Shown: positions 18,853 through 29,075, numbered from the stretch's first letter. The stretch: DNA of 64,000 bases from Leptospiraceae bacterium (GCA_017996175.1 JAGOHK010000003.1:34539-98538); one strand, 5' to 3'. The notes: generated from the letters alone by a model not told the origin. Numbers and translations are program-made.

Positions 18853-19370
18853 TCCAAAGACTAATACAAATCGACTTAGCTATTTCTGGATTCATCAGGG
18901 ATAGAATTAAAAATAAAACCCTAGATAGGATTTTGTCACGAATCAATAGAGGAGAAACACTTCTTTTGATTTTAATTATTTCTTTTTTCTTTTATCCAAA
19001 TAATTCTTTCTGGGGGATAACGAAGTTAATCCTGCATGTCGGACTTATAAGTTATATCACAGATAGGCTAGTTCTATTCATGAAAAAAACTATTTCTAGA
19101 AAACGTCCCTTGATACGGGTAATGGATAACCAAGATAAAAATCCTGACATGAAACATTCCTTTCCATCTGCTCATGCAGCCAATTCCATGGTCTCTATCT
19201 TTATATTAGTTACGGTTTATCACTATTCACCGCTTTTCTTTTTATTTTCCTTATTTGCTGGGCTTGGAAGGTTAATAACTTTGCACCATTTTCTAAGCGA
19301 TATACTGGGAGGTTGGGGAATTGGGCTTGTAATTGGTTTACTCAATTTAGGGCTTTTCCTTCTAATCTAA
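18849..19370 (+). CDS. PAP2-family membrane phosphatase
   Basis: An integral membrane phosphatase of the PAP2 superfamily (lipid or undecaprenyl pyrophosphate type). All three signature motifs are present: [19 protein letters not shown] and [10 protein letters not shown]. About five membrane helices are visible in 173 residues. The start TTG overlaps the hisS stop as TTGA, so translation is coupled. The reaction may be undecaprenyl-pyrophosphate recycling or phosphatidic acid dephosphorylation. Confidence 0.88.
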   Translation: MIQRLIQIDLAISGFIRDRIKNKTLDRILSRINRGETLLLILIISFFFYPNNSFWGITKLILHVGLISYITDRLVLFMKKTISRKRPLIRVMDNQDKNPDMKHSFPSAHAANSMVSIFILVTVYHYSPLFFLFSLFAGLGRLITLHHFLSDILGGWGIGLVIGLLNLGLFLLI

Positions 19371-19444
19371 CCTGTAAAAAAATTCAATCTTAGTTTTGAG
19401 AAACTGTCTAGATTATTTCTCAAAAACAATCTGATCTGATTCTA

Positions 19445-19472
19445 TTAATGCGACTTTGTTACGTCGCATTAA
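19445..19472. terminator. Strong hairpin after the PAP2 gene
   Basis: Perfect 10-bp stem TTAATGCGAC / GTCGCATTAA with an 8-nt loop, 75 bp after the PAP2 stop. There is no clear T-run, so a terminator role is only possible. A second short hairpin (ACAAAGT / ACTTTGT) follows near 19490. Confidence 0.45.
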
Positions 19473-19617
19473 ATAATATTTTCAGTAAATTACAAAGTAG
19501 CGTCACTTTGTCCGAGTTTAGAGTTATACTATTTTTTATACCGAACGCATATTTTTGAATCAGAAATATGTATTTTATTTTGGCATTTACCGTAAGAAAG
19601 CAAGGTAGGAGTACGTA

Positions 19618-20556
19618 ATGAAATTTTACAAAGAAAAAATTAATATGGTCTATCGAGAGGAAATGGTATCCGATTTGAGTGTCGGCTCTTCTAAAAGTCC
19701 GAACAAACCTAGGTATTTGCTGGATTTTCTTTACCGCAATCGGTTGATTTCTAATTTTTCCCTTGATGAAAATTGGGAACCCTTTGAAAAAGAAGAATTT
19801 TATCTAGCGCATACTCGCCAGTATGTGGATTCTTTTTTTGCAGGCAAAGAGCCTTTTGCCTCTTCGAATGGATTGTATTGGAATTCTCAATTTGCTGATT
19901 CTGTTCGTTATACCAATGCATCCCTTTTTTATGCAATCGAAAGAAGTTTCGCAAATCCTGAAATTGTGCAATTTTCCCCGACGTCTGGATTTCACCATGC
20001 CAAGCCCTCTACTGGAGCCGGGTTTTGTAGTTTTTCAGGGCAAGTGATTGCTTCTGTTAAACTTTGGAACAAACAGAAATTAAGAGGTGCCTATATTGAT
20101 TTAGACGGTCATTATGGGAATTCTATCGAAGATTCAAAGGTCTTTGTCAGAGAGCTAAACAAGATTATCCCCTTTAATATAAATCCATCTGGAGATCACA
20201 AAACTTATATCGAAAACTTAGTTCGTGATTTGAACCGTCTTAGTTCTGAAATTCTTGCGGGTAATATAGATTATGTTGTATTCTGTCATGGTGCTGACTC
20301 CCATGAATGGGATGATTTGGGTTCTCAATGTTCTACTGAGGAATGGATACATTGTTCTGAATTAGTTTATCTTATGATTAATCGAGTTTCCCAAAAATTG
20401 AATCGTCCAATTCCTCTAACTCTTAGCCTATTTGGTGGTTATCGCCATGACGATTATAATTCTGTTCTTAGCCTTCATACTGCTGATCTTTGTAAGTGCT
20501 TAGATATTTTATGTGGTCAGGATATTCGGTATTTGCCGATTGTGAAGGGGAGGTAG
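19618..20556 (+). CDS. Histone-deacetylase-fold zinc hydrolase
   Basis: A member of the arginase/deacetylase fold (HDAC, AcuC, acetylpolyamine amidohydrolase). The metal site looks complete: HH at 126-127 in GFHHAKPSTGAG, D161-D163-H165 in DLDGHYGN, D227 in HGADSH, and the catalytic Tyr275 in GGYRHD. The HYGN string replaces the usual HHGDG. Likely substrates are acetylated amines or lysines. TAGGAG precedes the ATG. It is monocistronic with a long leader. Confidence 0.85.
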   Translation: MKFYKEKINMVYREEMVSDLSVGSSKSPNKPRYLLDFLYRNRLISNFSLDENWEPFEKEEFYLAHTRQYVDSFFAGKEPFASSNGLYWNSQFADSVRYTNASLFYAIERSFANPEIVQFSPTSGFHHAKPSTGAGFCSFSGQVIASVKLWNKQKLRGAYIDLDGHYGNSIEDSKVFVRELNKIIPFNINPSGDHKTYIENLVRDLNRLSSEILAGNIDYVVFCHGADSHEWDDLGSQCSTEEWIHCSELVYLMINRVSQKLNRPIPLTLSLFGGYRHDDYNSVLSLHTADLCKCLDILCGQDIRYLPIVKGR

Positions 20557-20559
20557 ATA

Positions 20560-20871
20560 TTATTTAGATATGTTAATTGCTCTTATGTCAACAATATCTT
20601 TTAATCTACTTTTATGCCATATTGCTATCACTAATACTAATGGTGATTTATTAAAAGCGTAATATATAAAGTATGGAAAGGAATTTAAGCTCGTTTTGCG
20701 AAGACCTTTATCATCAGCGGAGTAGGCATCTGGTTTTATTTCTAATTTATGAATTTTCTCGATTACTTCAATTGCAAGTTTTTTCCCTATGCCACTTTGT
20801 TGGTTTTCATACCAAAGAACTGCTTCCCGCAAATCTTGATTAGCCTCTTCTGTGAATATAGCTTTATTCAT
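20560..20871 (-). CDS. RelE/ParE-family toxin
   Basis: A 103-residue ParE/RelE-fold protein with the typical start (FTEEANQDLREAVLWYE) and the C-terminal IAIWHKSR strand. It is encoded directly after the antitoxin gene with 3 bp between stop and start, the classical antitoxin-toxin order. ParE toxins act on gyrase and RelE toxins cleave mRNA at the ribosome; the sequence does not decide between them. A stabilising addiction module is the best reading. Confidence 0.85.
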   Translation of the reverse strand: MNKAIFTEEANQDLREAVLWYENQQSGIGKKLAIEVIEKIHKLEIKPDAYSADDKGLRKTSLNSFPYFIYYAFNKSPLVLVIAIWHKSRLKDIVDIRAINISK

Positions 20872-20874
20872 TAA

Positions 20875-21138
20875 CTAAATTAGTTTTTCTCCTAAATCTT
20901 TTTCTAAACCGTGAATCACTTGATCAATAGAAAGCCCTGTCTGTGGATTTTGGAAATACTTGGAAGTTCTTCTTTCTAATTCATTCTTATCGGATTCAGA
21001 AAGTCCATTTATCGCGGGAGTGTGTCGCTCCCATAGGAAATCGACATATTCTAATAATTGTAGAGCTGTTTCTTCAGGGAAAGAGGAAATTTTCATAAAT
21101 AATTCTTTATAGTTAATTTGTAACTTAGAAGTTTCCAT
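20875..21138 (-). CDS. Antitoxin, addiction-module component
   Basis: An 87-residue antitoxin. The N-terminal half has the DUF2281-like pattern FPEETALQLLEYVDFLWER. The C-terminal half, SDKNELERRTSKYFQNPQTG followed by LSIDQV, matches the TIGR02574-type addiction-module family that neutralises ParE/RelE toxins. The ATG at 21138 is divergent to empty DNA, so its own promoter lies at 21139-21200 and is likely autoregulated. Confidence 0.82.
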   Translation of the reverse strand: METSKLQINYKELFMKISSFPEETALQLLEYVDFLWERHTPAINGLSESDKNELERRTSKYFQNPQTGLSIDQVIHGLEKDLGEKLI

Positions 21139-21348
21139 ATTGCTACTATAGCTTACATAAATGAGAAAGCAAGCAATTTATTGGATGTTATTCTTCGCAA
21201 AACCTGCTTCTATTATTTATGAGAAAATCAAACAAAGTTTCTGCTATAAAATTAGCGTGTTCACTTTTTACAACGAAGCCAGCTTTGATTCTTCCTACTT
21301 TTTTCATTTGAAACAATCCTTGTTAAAAAATTTTTTAAAAAGTCTATA

Positions 21349-21942
21349 CTAAAACACAAATGGCACAAAACGTTTTTTATCCGAAAAGTGTTGTTTATAA
21401 AAAGGATTTAACATAAGAGCGGCTTCTTCTTGTCGAATGCGAAAATATAGAATGGAGAAATTACAAATAGAAAAAAATAAAAAAGAAAAATAAGCAGAAT
21501 GAAATAGAGAAATAGCGGCTATTTCTAATATGACGATGAGATAGTTGGGATGACGAATGTATTTGTAAAGACCAGTTGTGGCGATGCTTGCTTTTGAGTT
21601 AGGGTCGTAAACTACTTTGACATTCCAGTTTTCTTTTAAAGTAAGTAAGACACTCATTCGCATGATGAGGCATATAGCATATACTAAGAGGCAAATAAGT
21701 CCTAACTGCAACTCGAAACTTCTTTGGAGAAAAAGAATTTCTATGGGAACAGCTACTAAAAAAGAACTATGAAGAATTACAAATAAAAAGAAAAAAGGCT
21801 CTTTGGCGATTTGTAAGTTCGGCTCTGATTTTCGTTTGGCAAGATTTTTTTTAGCGAGTCTGAGTTCGAATAAACGGAAGATAATTGTGATTATCCAAAT
21901 TCCTAGAAATAAAAAGTGACTAGATTGAAGTGGGGTTAACAT
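21349..21942 (-). CDS. Isoprenylcysteine-methyltransferase-like membrane protein
   Basis: A 197-residue integral membrane methyltransferase of the ICMT/phospholipid methyltransferase group. The SAM-binding C-terminal signature is GLYKYIRHPNYL followed by EEAALM near the end. Four to five membrane helices are visible. Bacterial members methylate lipids or small molecules; the substrate is unknown. Its start overlaps the stop of the upstream lipoprotein gene by 1 bp (TAATG), so translation is coupled. Confidence 0.83.
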   Translation of the reverse strand: MLTPLQSSHFLFLGIWIITIIFRLFELRLAKKNLAKRKSEPNLQIAKEPFFFLFVILHSSFLVAVPIEILFLQRSFELQLGLICLLVYAICLIMRMSVLLTLKENWNVKVVYDPNSKASIATTGLYKYIRHPNYLIVILEIAAISLFHSAYFSFLFFSICNFSILYFRIRQEEAALMLNPFYKQHFSDKKRFVPFVF

Positions 21943-22718
21943 TAATTAACCCTTATTATGCATTCACCACCACCGGCAGTAATAAAGTATTGGATTGTAA
22001 AATACTTAGAGTTCACAGAAAGTACGGGATTAAAGGTAATAGAATTTCCGTCTACTTGGTGTTCTGTCGGTACGCAGGATTGAGAAAAAGATAACACACG
22101 AGCCAGAGTTGTGCAACGAATATTTATTGTGTTAGCCGAGGTCTCGTTAGTGTACGGATTTGTGTAGAGTAAGTCAGAGCGAAATGCCCTTGTGGTAACT
22201 TTATTGTATGCAATCGTTTGCATTGTTCCTGTTGGAATAGAAATTTCAGATCCGTAAATATTTTGAAACGGAGCGTAACAATTTACGTAAAAATCTTCCC
22301 CTTCACAATTGAATCCAGATTTTTTATCGAGACTATAACAAACTCCTCCATTATTCGAGACAGATAAAACACCCGATTTGGCACCTGACGGAACTCTTAC
22401 TCTTATTTCTTGTTCATTTGCATATTCAGGTATTGCAATAACGTCATCAAACAAAATTGTATTTCCAATAATAGACGGGACAAAGTTTTTTCCTTTAATC
22501 GTGACAAGCGTTGATTCATAACTCGCTCCTGGAAATATCAGAAAGTTAGGCGTAAGGAAAGCAGGGTTTCCTATTTTCGGGTCAATGCTATAGATAGTTG
22601 GGCTGTATGGGTTGTTGCTACCCGTCAGTGCGGCTGCAATCGGGTTGGTTGTAGTGGTATCGTCTTTGCAGGATAGGAAAAAGGAAAATAGTATTAAAAT
22701 TATAATTTTAACTAACAT
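21942..22718 (-). CDS. Lipoprotein with IPT/TIG-like domain
   Basis: A 258-residue lipoprotein (signal ending FFLSC, Cys17). Residues 45-125 form an Ig-like IPT/TIG domain (SIDPKIGNPA, VTIKGKNFVPS, VRVPSGAKSGVLSVS). The remainder is Cys- and Thr-rich and unassigned. It is divergent from the Lcl/alpha-2-macroglobulin operon, with about 120 bp between starts, and coupled to the methyltransferase gene downstream. Confidence 0.75.
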   Translation of the reverse strand: MLVKIIILILFSFFLSCKDDTTTTNPIAAALTGSNNPYSPTIYSIDPKIGNPAFLTPNFLIFPGASYESTLVTIKGKNFVPSIIGNTILFDDVIAIPEYANEQEIRVRVPSGAKSGVLSVSNNGGVCYSLDKKSGFNCEGEDFYVNCYAPFQNIYGSEISIPTGTMQTIAYNKVTTRAFRSDLLYTNPYTNETSANTINIRCTTLARVLSFSQSCVPTEHQVDGNSITFNPVLSVNSKYFTIQYFITAGGGECIIRVN

Positions 22719-22837
22719 TCCCTTTATTCTAATCAGAAATCTTAAATTGCAAGACTTTTTCGAAACTAGAAGTAAACTTTTTCCGACTTGACTTTATCTC
22801 TAGTTGGATGTGGATTAAGGATAGAGGATACATACCC

Positions 22838-23422
22838 ATGAAACAAATTTTAGTCTTTCTTTTTTTAATTCCGTTCTGTTTATTTTCCCAGTCCACAACG
22901 CCGGTTTCTACGCCAAATCCAGCAAAAGAGTCGGAGACAAAAACACCTGCGAAAGCTGGCGAGACTAAGACTGCTGAAGCGAAAACAACTGATTCCAAAA
23001 CGGTACCAGCTAAAGTAGAGCCTGCTCCTAAAAAAGAACTTCCACCTTTGCAAAAAGAAGGCGGTTTTTTAGTGTTACACGGTGTGAAATGGCAGGCAGA
23101 AAATATTACTAAGAAAGCGTATATTGTTGCGAAAGAAGAGTGTGAAAAAAATGGGATGAGACTTCCTACTCGAGATGAATTAGTGGATGCATATTATTCC
23201 AAATACCCTGAGTTTAGAACTCCAGCAGGACATTATATGTCTGGAAATAGAAGAGCGAGCGATAGATCGAATATCTGGTATGTAAGTTTTGACAATGGGC
23301 ATCATAATTCAGGGTCTCTTTTTAGGGAATACAATGTGCGTTGTGTGAAAGTAGAAGCGAAAGAAACCAAAGATGCTCCCGCACCGGCTAAGACTGATAC
23401 TCCGGCAGATTCTAAAAAGTAA
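22838..23422 (+). CDS. Exported protein with Lcl/DUF1566-type domain
   Basis: A 194-residue exported protein. A signal peptide is followed by an Ala/Lys/Thr-Pro linker to about residue 70, then a DUF1566/Lcl-like domain (KKAYIVAKEECEKNGMRLPT, ELVDAY, SGNRRASD and the closing YNVRCVKV). These C-type-lectin-like domains occur in surface proteins and may bind ligands. I chose the ATG at 22838, 8 bp after GAGGAT. It is 24 bp upstream of the macroglobulin gene, so the two probably work together. Confidence 0.78.
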   Translation: MKQILVFLFLIPFCLFSQSTTPVSTPNPAKESETKTPAKAGETKTAEAKTTDSKTVPAKVEPAPKKELPPLQKEGGFLVLHGVKWQAENITKKAYIVAKEECEKNGMRLPTRDELVDAYYSKYPEFRTPAGHYMSGNRRASDRSNIWYVSFDNGHHNSGSLFREYNVRCVKVEAKETKDAPAPAKTDTPADSKK

Positions 23423-23446
23423 AAATTAATTTAAACAAGGATTCCA

Positions 23447-26400
23447 ATGAAAAAATATTTCTATCTATTTCTAATTTCTTTAATGGGCATATTTTCATTA
23501 GCTGCTCAAGAAAAAGCTACCATCACAAGTTTTTCTCCGGAAGGAGTTGTGAAAAATGTAAAACAAGTAAAGGTAAATTTCTCTGCGCAGATGGTTCCAT
23601 TTGGTAACCCACGAGTAAAGACAGATCAATTTGAAATTACTTGTCCTGTTGAAGGAAAGGCAAGATGGATAGATGAAAAAACTTTTGTGTATGAATTTCC
23701 GAACAACCTGGAAGCGGGTATTGTCTGTAAGTTCCTACTTAAATCAAATACTAAGACGTTAGCCGGCAAAGAAATTACAGGAAATAAAAGTTTTCAATTT
23801 TCAACCGGTGGTCCTACTGCATTATTTACGAACCCGTATGAAGGTTCGACTATAGACGAAGATCAGATTTTTATTTTAAAAATGGATGCAGAAGTAAAAG
23901 AAAGTAGTCTAGAAAACAGGCTTATGTTTGAAATAGAAGGGATTAAGGAGAGAGTAGCGGCTACTATTATTAAACCTTCTGATGCACAGGATATCTTAAA
24001 AGCAGAGTTTGGAGAAAAATTTAAAACAGAAAAATTACTTCTAATAAAATCAAAACTTCGTTTTCCGAACAAAGCGAAAGTTAGCCTAATACTAGGAAAA
24101 GGAATTGAATCAAAGTCAGGAGTAAAAACAGATGAAGATAGAGTTTTAGCTTTTTCTGCCCGCACTGCATTTTCTGCTGATTTCTCCTGTGACCGTGAGA
24201 ATAAAAATGCCGGTTGTATTCCTATTTCTAATTTTTACGTAAATTTCACAAGTCCTATCCAGAAATCAGATATTAAAAAAATCACTCTCGATGGTGGTGG
24301 AAAAAAATGGACTGCAAAGATTCGCGGCAACTCGGAAGAAGACTCTGATGGAACAACTTACAGTGTTTATTTCGAAGGACCTTTTCCGGAGGAAACAAAG
24401 TTCAAACTTCTTGTTTCCGATTCTTTAAAAGATGAAACGGGAAGAAAACTTTCTAACGCGACAAAATTTCCGCTCGAAGTAAAATCAGATAAATACCCAC
24501 CTCTGGCAAAATTCTCAGGAAGTTTTGGAATTATTGAACTTGAGGCAGAACCACTGTTACCCGTTACCCTTCGTAATTTGGACAAAGAAGTAAAAGCAAA
24601 AGTGGTAAAGATGACTGGAGAAGGGGGAGGATTTTTTAGTAATCTATTTGGAAAAAAAATTAAAATTACTCCTGAAAATATTTTACTTTGGTTAAAAAAA
24701 GTCCACAAGGCGGAGAGAGAAAAATCCATATTTGCCGGTGAGGCAAATACAAATTCTTTTACGATTCCAAAGCCAAATGGAGAAAAAGCATTTGAAGTTG
24801 TTGGCATTCCTCTGAAAGAACCTGGATTTTTTGTCGTTGAGATTGAAAGTGAAAAGTTAGGAAATTCTCTTTTAGAGAAAAAAGGAAAGATGTATGTTCC
24901 AACCTCAGCTTTGGTTACGAATATGGCTGTGCATTTTAAATGGGGAACGGAAAGTTCTTTGGTTTGGGTAACATCCCTAGATAAAGCAGAAGGAGTTGCG
25001 GACGCAAAAATTTCCATTCGAGATTGTAAAAATAATTTAGTCGCACAAGGGCAAACTGATTCTAGCGGCATATTGAAATTAGGCGGAATTCCGCAAAGTC
25101 GCATTCCCAATTGTTCCTATTCTTCTTACGACAACGGGTTACTTGTGATTGCTGAAAAAGAAAAAGATTTATCCTTTGCGCATACTAGTTGGGATAGTGG
25201 AATTGAGAACTGGAGATTTAATTTATCTGGATATTCTTCTGATGGAAATTCTATCGCGCATACTATTTTAGATAGAACTCTTCTTCGCGCAGGAGAAACC
25301 GTTCATTTTAAACATATTCTCAGAAGTCATAATATGAAAGGTGTATCATTTGCCTCTCCAACCATACTTCCGAATAAAATGAAAATTACTCATATTGGGT
25401 CAGATCAAGAATACAGCGTAAATTTAAAATGGACTGGAGGATTTTCAGAAGCAGAGTGGAAAATTCCTAAACAGGCAAAACTTGGTACGTATGCCATTAA
25501 CCTCTATAAAGGGGATAAGGCGTATTACACGGGAGAATTTAAAGTAGAGGAATTTCGGGTTCCCTTGATGAAAGCTATCATTAAAGCACCACTGGAAAAA
25601 TTAGTGAAACCGAAATCTTTTTCTGTGGATTTAATCGTGAATTACCTCGCGGGTGGTCCGGCTGGTGGAATGGCTGTAAAGGTAAAATCTTGGTTTAGAG
25701 ATACTAGTATTGGCGAGTTCGAAGGTTTTGAGGATTATACCTTTGCGAATGGAAGGTTGAAAGAAGGAATACGCAAATTAGCCTCTACTCGAAATTACTA
25801 TTATGACGAAGAAGGCGATGAACAAGATACTAACGGCAATTCTGGAAATACAAGTATTAAATCACAAGATCTTATTTTAGATAAAATAGGTTTTGCAAAA
25901 GCAGAAATCAAAGATATTCCCGAAAAAGATAGTCCACAGGAAGTAGTAACAGAATTAGAATATAGAGACCCAGTAGGAGAAATACAGACAGTATCCTCTA
26001 CGATTCCAATTTATCCCGGAAGATATTTGGTTGGACTAAAGTCAGAAGGTTGGGCTGCGTCTAAGGATGGAGTAAAAATCTTTGCGGCGGTTGTGGATAA
26101 TGCCGGTAAGCCAAAAGCTGGAGTAGATGTAAGTATTGATTTACTTGGTCGTAAAACGATCACTCATCGTAAAAGACTAGTAGGTGGATTTTATTCTTAT
26201 GATTCAGTAGAAGAAGTAAAAAAACATACTACATTTTGTAAAGGCAAAACAGATGCAAAAGGGCTTTTAGTTTGCAAAAAAGAATCTCCTGTTTCAGGAG
26301 ATGTGATTTTTCAGGCTTCGATAGAAGATAGTGCGGGTAATGATGTTTTTGCGTATAGAGAAGTATATATTACAGGGAAGGATTCCTGGTTTAATGTTTC

Positions 26401-29065
26401 GGATCACGATAGGATGGATGTGCTACCTGAGAAAAAAACTTATGAATCGGGAGAGACTGCGAAGTTTCAGATCCGTATGCCATTTAAGACCGCAACTGCT
26501 TTAGTGAGTGTGGAGCGAGAAGGGGTAATTGACTATTACCTCAAGCCCGTTAGTTCCGCAAATCCTACAATTGAAATACCGGTTAAAGCAAATTATGCGC
26601 CGAATGTATTCGTATCTGTTCTAGCTGTGCGTGGTAGAGTGGGGGAAATTAAACCAACCGCGCTTGTGGACTTAGGGAGACCCTCTTTTCGTTTAGGAAT
26701 TACAAGTATCAAAGTAGGCTGGAAGGCTCATGAACTAAAAGTGAGCGTAAAAACAGACAGACCAGTATTTAAAATTCGAGAAAAAGCAACTGTTACCGTA
26801 AATGTAAAAACTTCCGATGGTGGGAAACTACCGGATAATAGCGATATTGCTCTTGTTGCTCTCGATGAAGGACTGCTTGAGTTAATGCCTAACAATACAT
26901 GGGAATTACTTCGCGCCATGATGAATGAACGTGGGCTTGAGGTTAATACTGCTACGGCGCAAATGCAAGTAGTAGGAAGACGACACTTTGGACTAAAAGC
27001 ATTACCACCCGGAGGAGGTGGTGGAAAAGATTCCGCTAGAGAATTATTTGATACTCTACTTTTGTGGAAAGCAAGTGTGAAGCTGAATTCTTCTGGTTTG
27101 GCTGAGGTAGTAGTTCCACTGAATGATTCATTGACTCGTTTTAAAATTGTAGCGATTGCAACCGGTGGAGATAAATACTTTGGAACGGGCAGCACTTCGA
27201 TTCGAACTACTCAAGATTTGATGTTACTTCCCGGCTTACCACAATTAGCCAGAGAAGGAGATACATTTAATCCATCGTTTACTGTGCGTAATGCGACGGA
27301 GAAACCGATGAAAGTCGAAGTGACCGGAAACATTTCCGGTCTTACTGGAAAATTAGAAAACCAAACTATTTCACTTGAAGCAGGTGAGTCGAAAGAAGTT
27401 TCTTGGTCGATTTCAATTCCATTTGGTGTTGAGAAACTAGTCTATGAATTTTCTGCAAAATCAGAAACAGGTGCAATGGATAAAGTCAAATTTGCCCAGA
27501 AAATAGTTCAGGCGATTCCTGTTCGAGTCCAACAAGCTACACTATTACAAGTAGAAAATGAATATGCAATGACTGTAGAAAAACCATCCGATGCACTCGA
27601 AGGCAGAGGTGGGGTAAATATAGTGTATGCGAAGAGTTTGCTCGAAGGTCTGACTGGTGTTCAGGATTATATGAAAAAATATCCTTATACTTGTCTCGAA
27701 CAACAGACTTCCAAGATGATTGTTTTAAAGGACAAAGAAGGTTGGAAGGCTTTAATGAATGCACTTCCATCTTACTTGGATAGTGACGGACTAGCGAAAT
27801 TTTTCCCAAATAGCTATTACGGCAATCCAATATTAACCGCTTATCTCTTAGCAATCTCAAACGAATCAGGATTTGAAATTCCTGCTGATAATAGAGAGAT
27901 GATGCTCACAGGACTAACTAGTTTTGTAGAAGGAACACTTTACCGAGAAAGCTCACTTCCTACTGCGGATCTAACAATTCGAAAATTAAATGCAATTGAA
28001 GCACTGGCGAGATTCGGAAAAGCTAAACCAGAACATATCACGACACTTTCGATTCAAAGTAATTTACTGCCTACTTCGGCGCTTCTGGATTGGTGGAGTA
28101 TTTTATATAAACTCAAAGATATTCCGAAACGTAATGAGCATATTACGCAAGTCGAGCAGATACTCAGAAGTAGACTCAACTTACAGGGAACTACGATGAA
28201 ATTCACGACAGAAGGAAGTGATTCTCTCTGGTGGTTAATGGTATCTTCCGATCAAAATGCAGTCCGACTTTTACTCAACCTTGTGAACTTAAAAAAATGG
28301 AAAGAAGATATTCCGCGTATCGTAAGAGGGGCTTTATCCAGACAAAGAAAAGGAAGTTGGGATATTACAACTGCAAATGCCTGGGGTATGATTGCATTTG
28401 AAAAATTCTCCAAGGAATACGAGAAAGAAGCAGTAGGCGGAGAAAGTTTCGGACTGTTAAACGAAGAAACGAAAACTACAGATTGGAAAACTACACCGAA
28501 AGGTTCAACACTTAGTTTCCCTTGGGCAAAATCTGCAACGGAATTAAAACTTAAGCACCAAGGAACCGGCAAACCCTGGGCTACGATTCAAAGCACGGCA
28601 GCGGTTCCGCTCAAGTCTGCGGTTTCTAACGGTTACACGATTGAAAAAACAATTACTCCTTTAGAAAAAAGAGGTTTACTCGGAATAGGCGCTGGTCTCA
28701 AACGTGGTGACTTGGTGCGAGTTACTCTCAAAGTAAAAGCGGATGCAGATATGACCTGGGTTGTAATCAATGATCCAATTCCTACAGGAGCATCAATATT
28801 AGGTGGCGGCGGCTTACGAGATTCTGCCAGTGCGACCATGGGTGAAAAAAAATCTGGCTGGTCTTATCCAACTTTTGAAGAAAAATCTTTTGAATCCTAC
28901 AGAGCGTATTACGAGTATTTGCCGGAGGGAGAGATGACAATTGAATATACAATTCGCCTAAACCAAGACGGTAAATTCAGCTTACCCGCTACACGTGTGG
29001 AAGCTATGTATTCTCCTGATATGTATGGGGAATATCCGAACTCACTTATGGAGATTGAGAAATAG
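23447..29065 (+). CDS. Alpha-2-macroglobulin family protein with thioester motif
   Basis: A very large (1872-residue) bacterial alpha-2-macroglobulin. A cleavable signal ends at FSLAAQ; there is no lipobox Cys, unlike E. coli YfhM. Macroglobulin MG domains follow, with the conserved hinge LMLLPGLPQLAREGD. The thioester motif CLEQ starts at Cys1416 and would trap attacking proteases covalently. The bait region cannot be placed. Bacterial members often pair with PbpC; here the partner is an Lcl-domain protein instead. A hairpin lies 11 bp after the stop. Confidence 0.92.
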   Translation: MKKYFYLFLISLMGIFSLAAQEKATITSFSPEGVVKNVKQVKVNFSAQMVPFGNPRVKTDQFEITCPVEGKARWIDEKTFVYEFPNNLEAGIVCKFLLKSNTKTLAGKEITGNKSFQFSTGGPTALFTNPYEGSTIDEDQIFILKMDAEVKESSLENRLMFEIEGIKERVAATIIKPSDAQDILKAEFGEKFKTEKLLLIKSKLRFPNKAKVSLILGKGIESKSGVKTDEDRVLAFSARTAFSADFSCDRENKNAGCIPISNFYVNFTSPIQKSDIKKITLDGGGKKWTAKIRGNSEEDSDGTTYSVYFEGPFPEETKFKLLVSDSLKDETGRKLSNATKFPLEVKSDKYPPLAKFSGSFGIIELEAEPLLPVTLRNLDKEVKAKVVKMTGEGGGFFSNLFGKKIKITPENILLWLKKVHKAEREKSIFAGEANTNSFTIPKPNGEKAFEVVGIPLKEPGFFVVEIESEKLGNSLLEKKGKMYVPTSALVTNMAVHFKWGTESSLVWVTSLDKAEGVADAKISIRDCKNNLVAQGQTDSSGILKLGGIPQSRIPNCSYSSYDNGLLVIAEKEKDLSFAHTSWDSGIENWRFNLSGYSSDGNSIAHTILDRTLLRAGETVHFKHILRSHNMKGVSFASPTILPNKMKITHIGSDQEYSVNLKWTGGFSEAEWKIPKQAKLGTYAINLYKGDKAYYTGEFKVEEFRVPLMKAIIKAPLEKLVKPKSFSVDLIVNYLAGGPAGGMAVKVKSWFRDTSIGEFEGFEDYTFANGRLKEGIRKLASTRNYYYDEEGDEQDTNGNSGNTSIKSQDLILDKIGFAKAEIKDIPEKDSPQEVVTELEYRDPVGEIQTVSSTIPIYPGRYLVGLKSEGWAASKDGVKIFAAVVDNAGKPKAGVDVSIDLLGRKTITHRKRLVGGFYSYDSVEEVKKHTTFCKGKTDAKGLLVCKKESPVSGDVIFQASIEDSAGNDVFAYREVYITGKDSWFNVSDHDRMDVLPEKKTYESGETAKFQIRMPFKTATALVSVEREGVIDYYLKPVSSANPTIEIPVKANYAPNVFVSVLAVRGRVGEIKPTALVDLGRPSFRLGITSIKVGWKAHELKVSVKTDRPVFKIREKATVTVNVKTSDGGKLPDNSDIALVALDEGLLELMPNNTWELLRAMMNERGLEVNTATAQMQVVGRRHFGLKALPPGGGGGKDSARELFDTLLLWKASVKLNSSGLAEVVVPLNDSLTRFKIVAIATGGDKYFGTGSTSIRTTQDLMLLPGLPQLAREGDTFNPSFTVRNATEKPMKVEVTGNISGLTGKLENQTISLEAGESKEVSWSISIPFGVEKLVYEFSAKSETGAMDKVKFAQKIVQAIPVRVQQATLLQVENEYAMTVEKPSDALEGRGGVNIVYAKSLLEGLTGVQDYMKKYPYTCLEQQTSKMIVLKDKEGWKALMNALPSYLDSDGLAKFFPNSYYGNPILTAYLLAISNESGFEIPADNREMMLTGLTSFVEGTLYRESSLPTADLTIRKLNAIEALARFGKAKPEHITTLSIQSNLLPTSALLDWWSILYKLKDIPKRNEHITQVEQILRSRLNLQGTTMKFTTEGSDSLWWLMVSSDQNAVRLLLNLVNLKKWKEDIPRIVRGALSRQRKGSWDITTANAWGMIAFEKFSKEYEKEAVGGESFGLLNEETKTTDWKTTPKGSTLSFPWAKSATELKLKHQGTGKPWATIQSTAAVPLKSAVSNGYTIEKTITPLEKRGLLGIGAGLKRGDLVRVTLKVKADADMTWVVINDPIPTGASILGGGGLRDSASATMGEKKSGWSYPTFEEKSFESYRAYYEYLPEGEMTIEYTIRLNQDGKFSLPATRVEAMYSPDMYGEYPNSLMEIEK

Positions 29066-29075
29066 GGATTTACCA

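Noticed and set aside
19445-19472. A certain rho-independent terminator
   Set aside because: The stem is strong but no T-run follows; listed only as possible.
21161-21352. Plus-strand 63-codon frame in the gap beside the antitoxin gene
   Set aside because: No recognisable motif, no Shine-Dalgarno, and its end overlaps the methyltransferase stop. Treated as chance.
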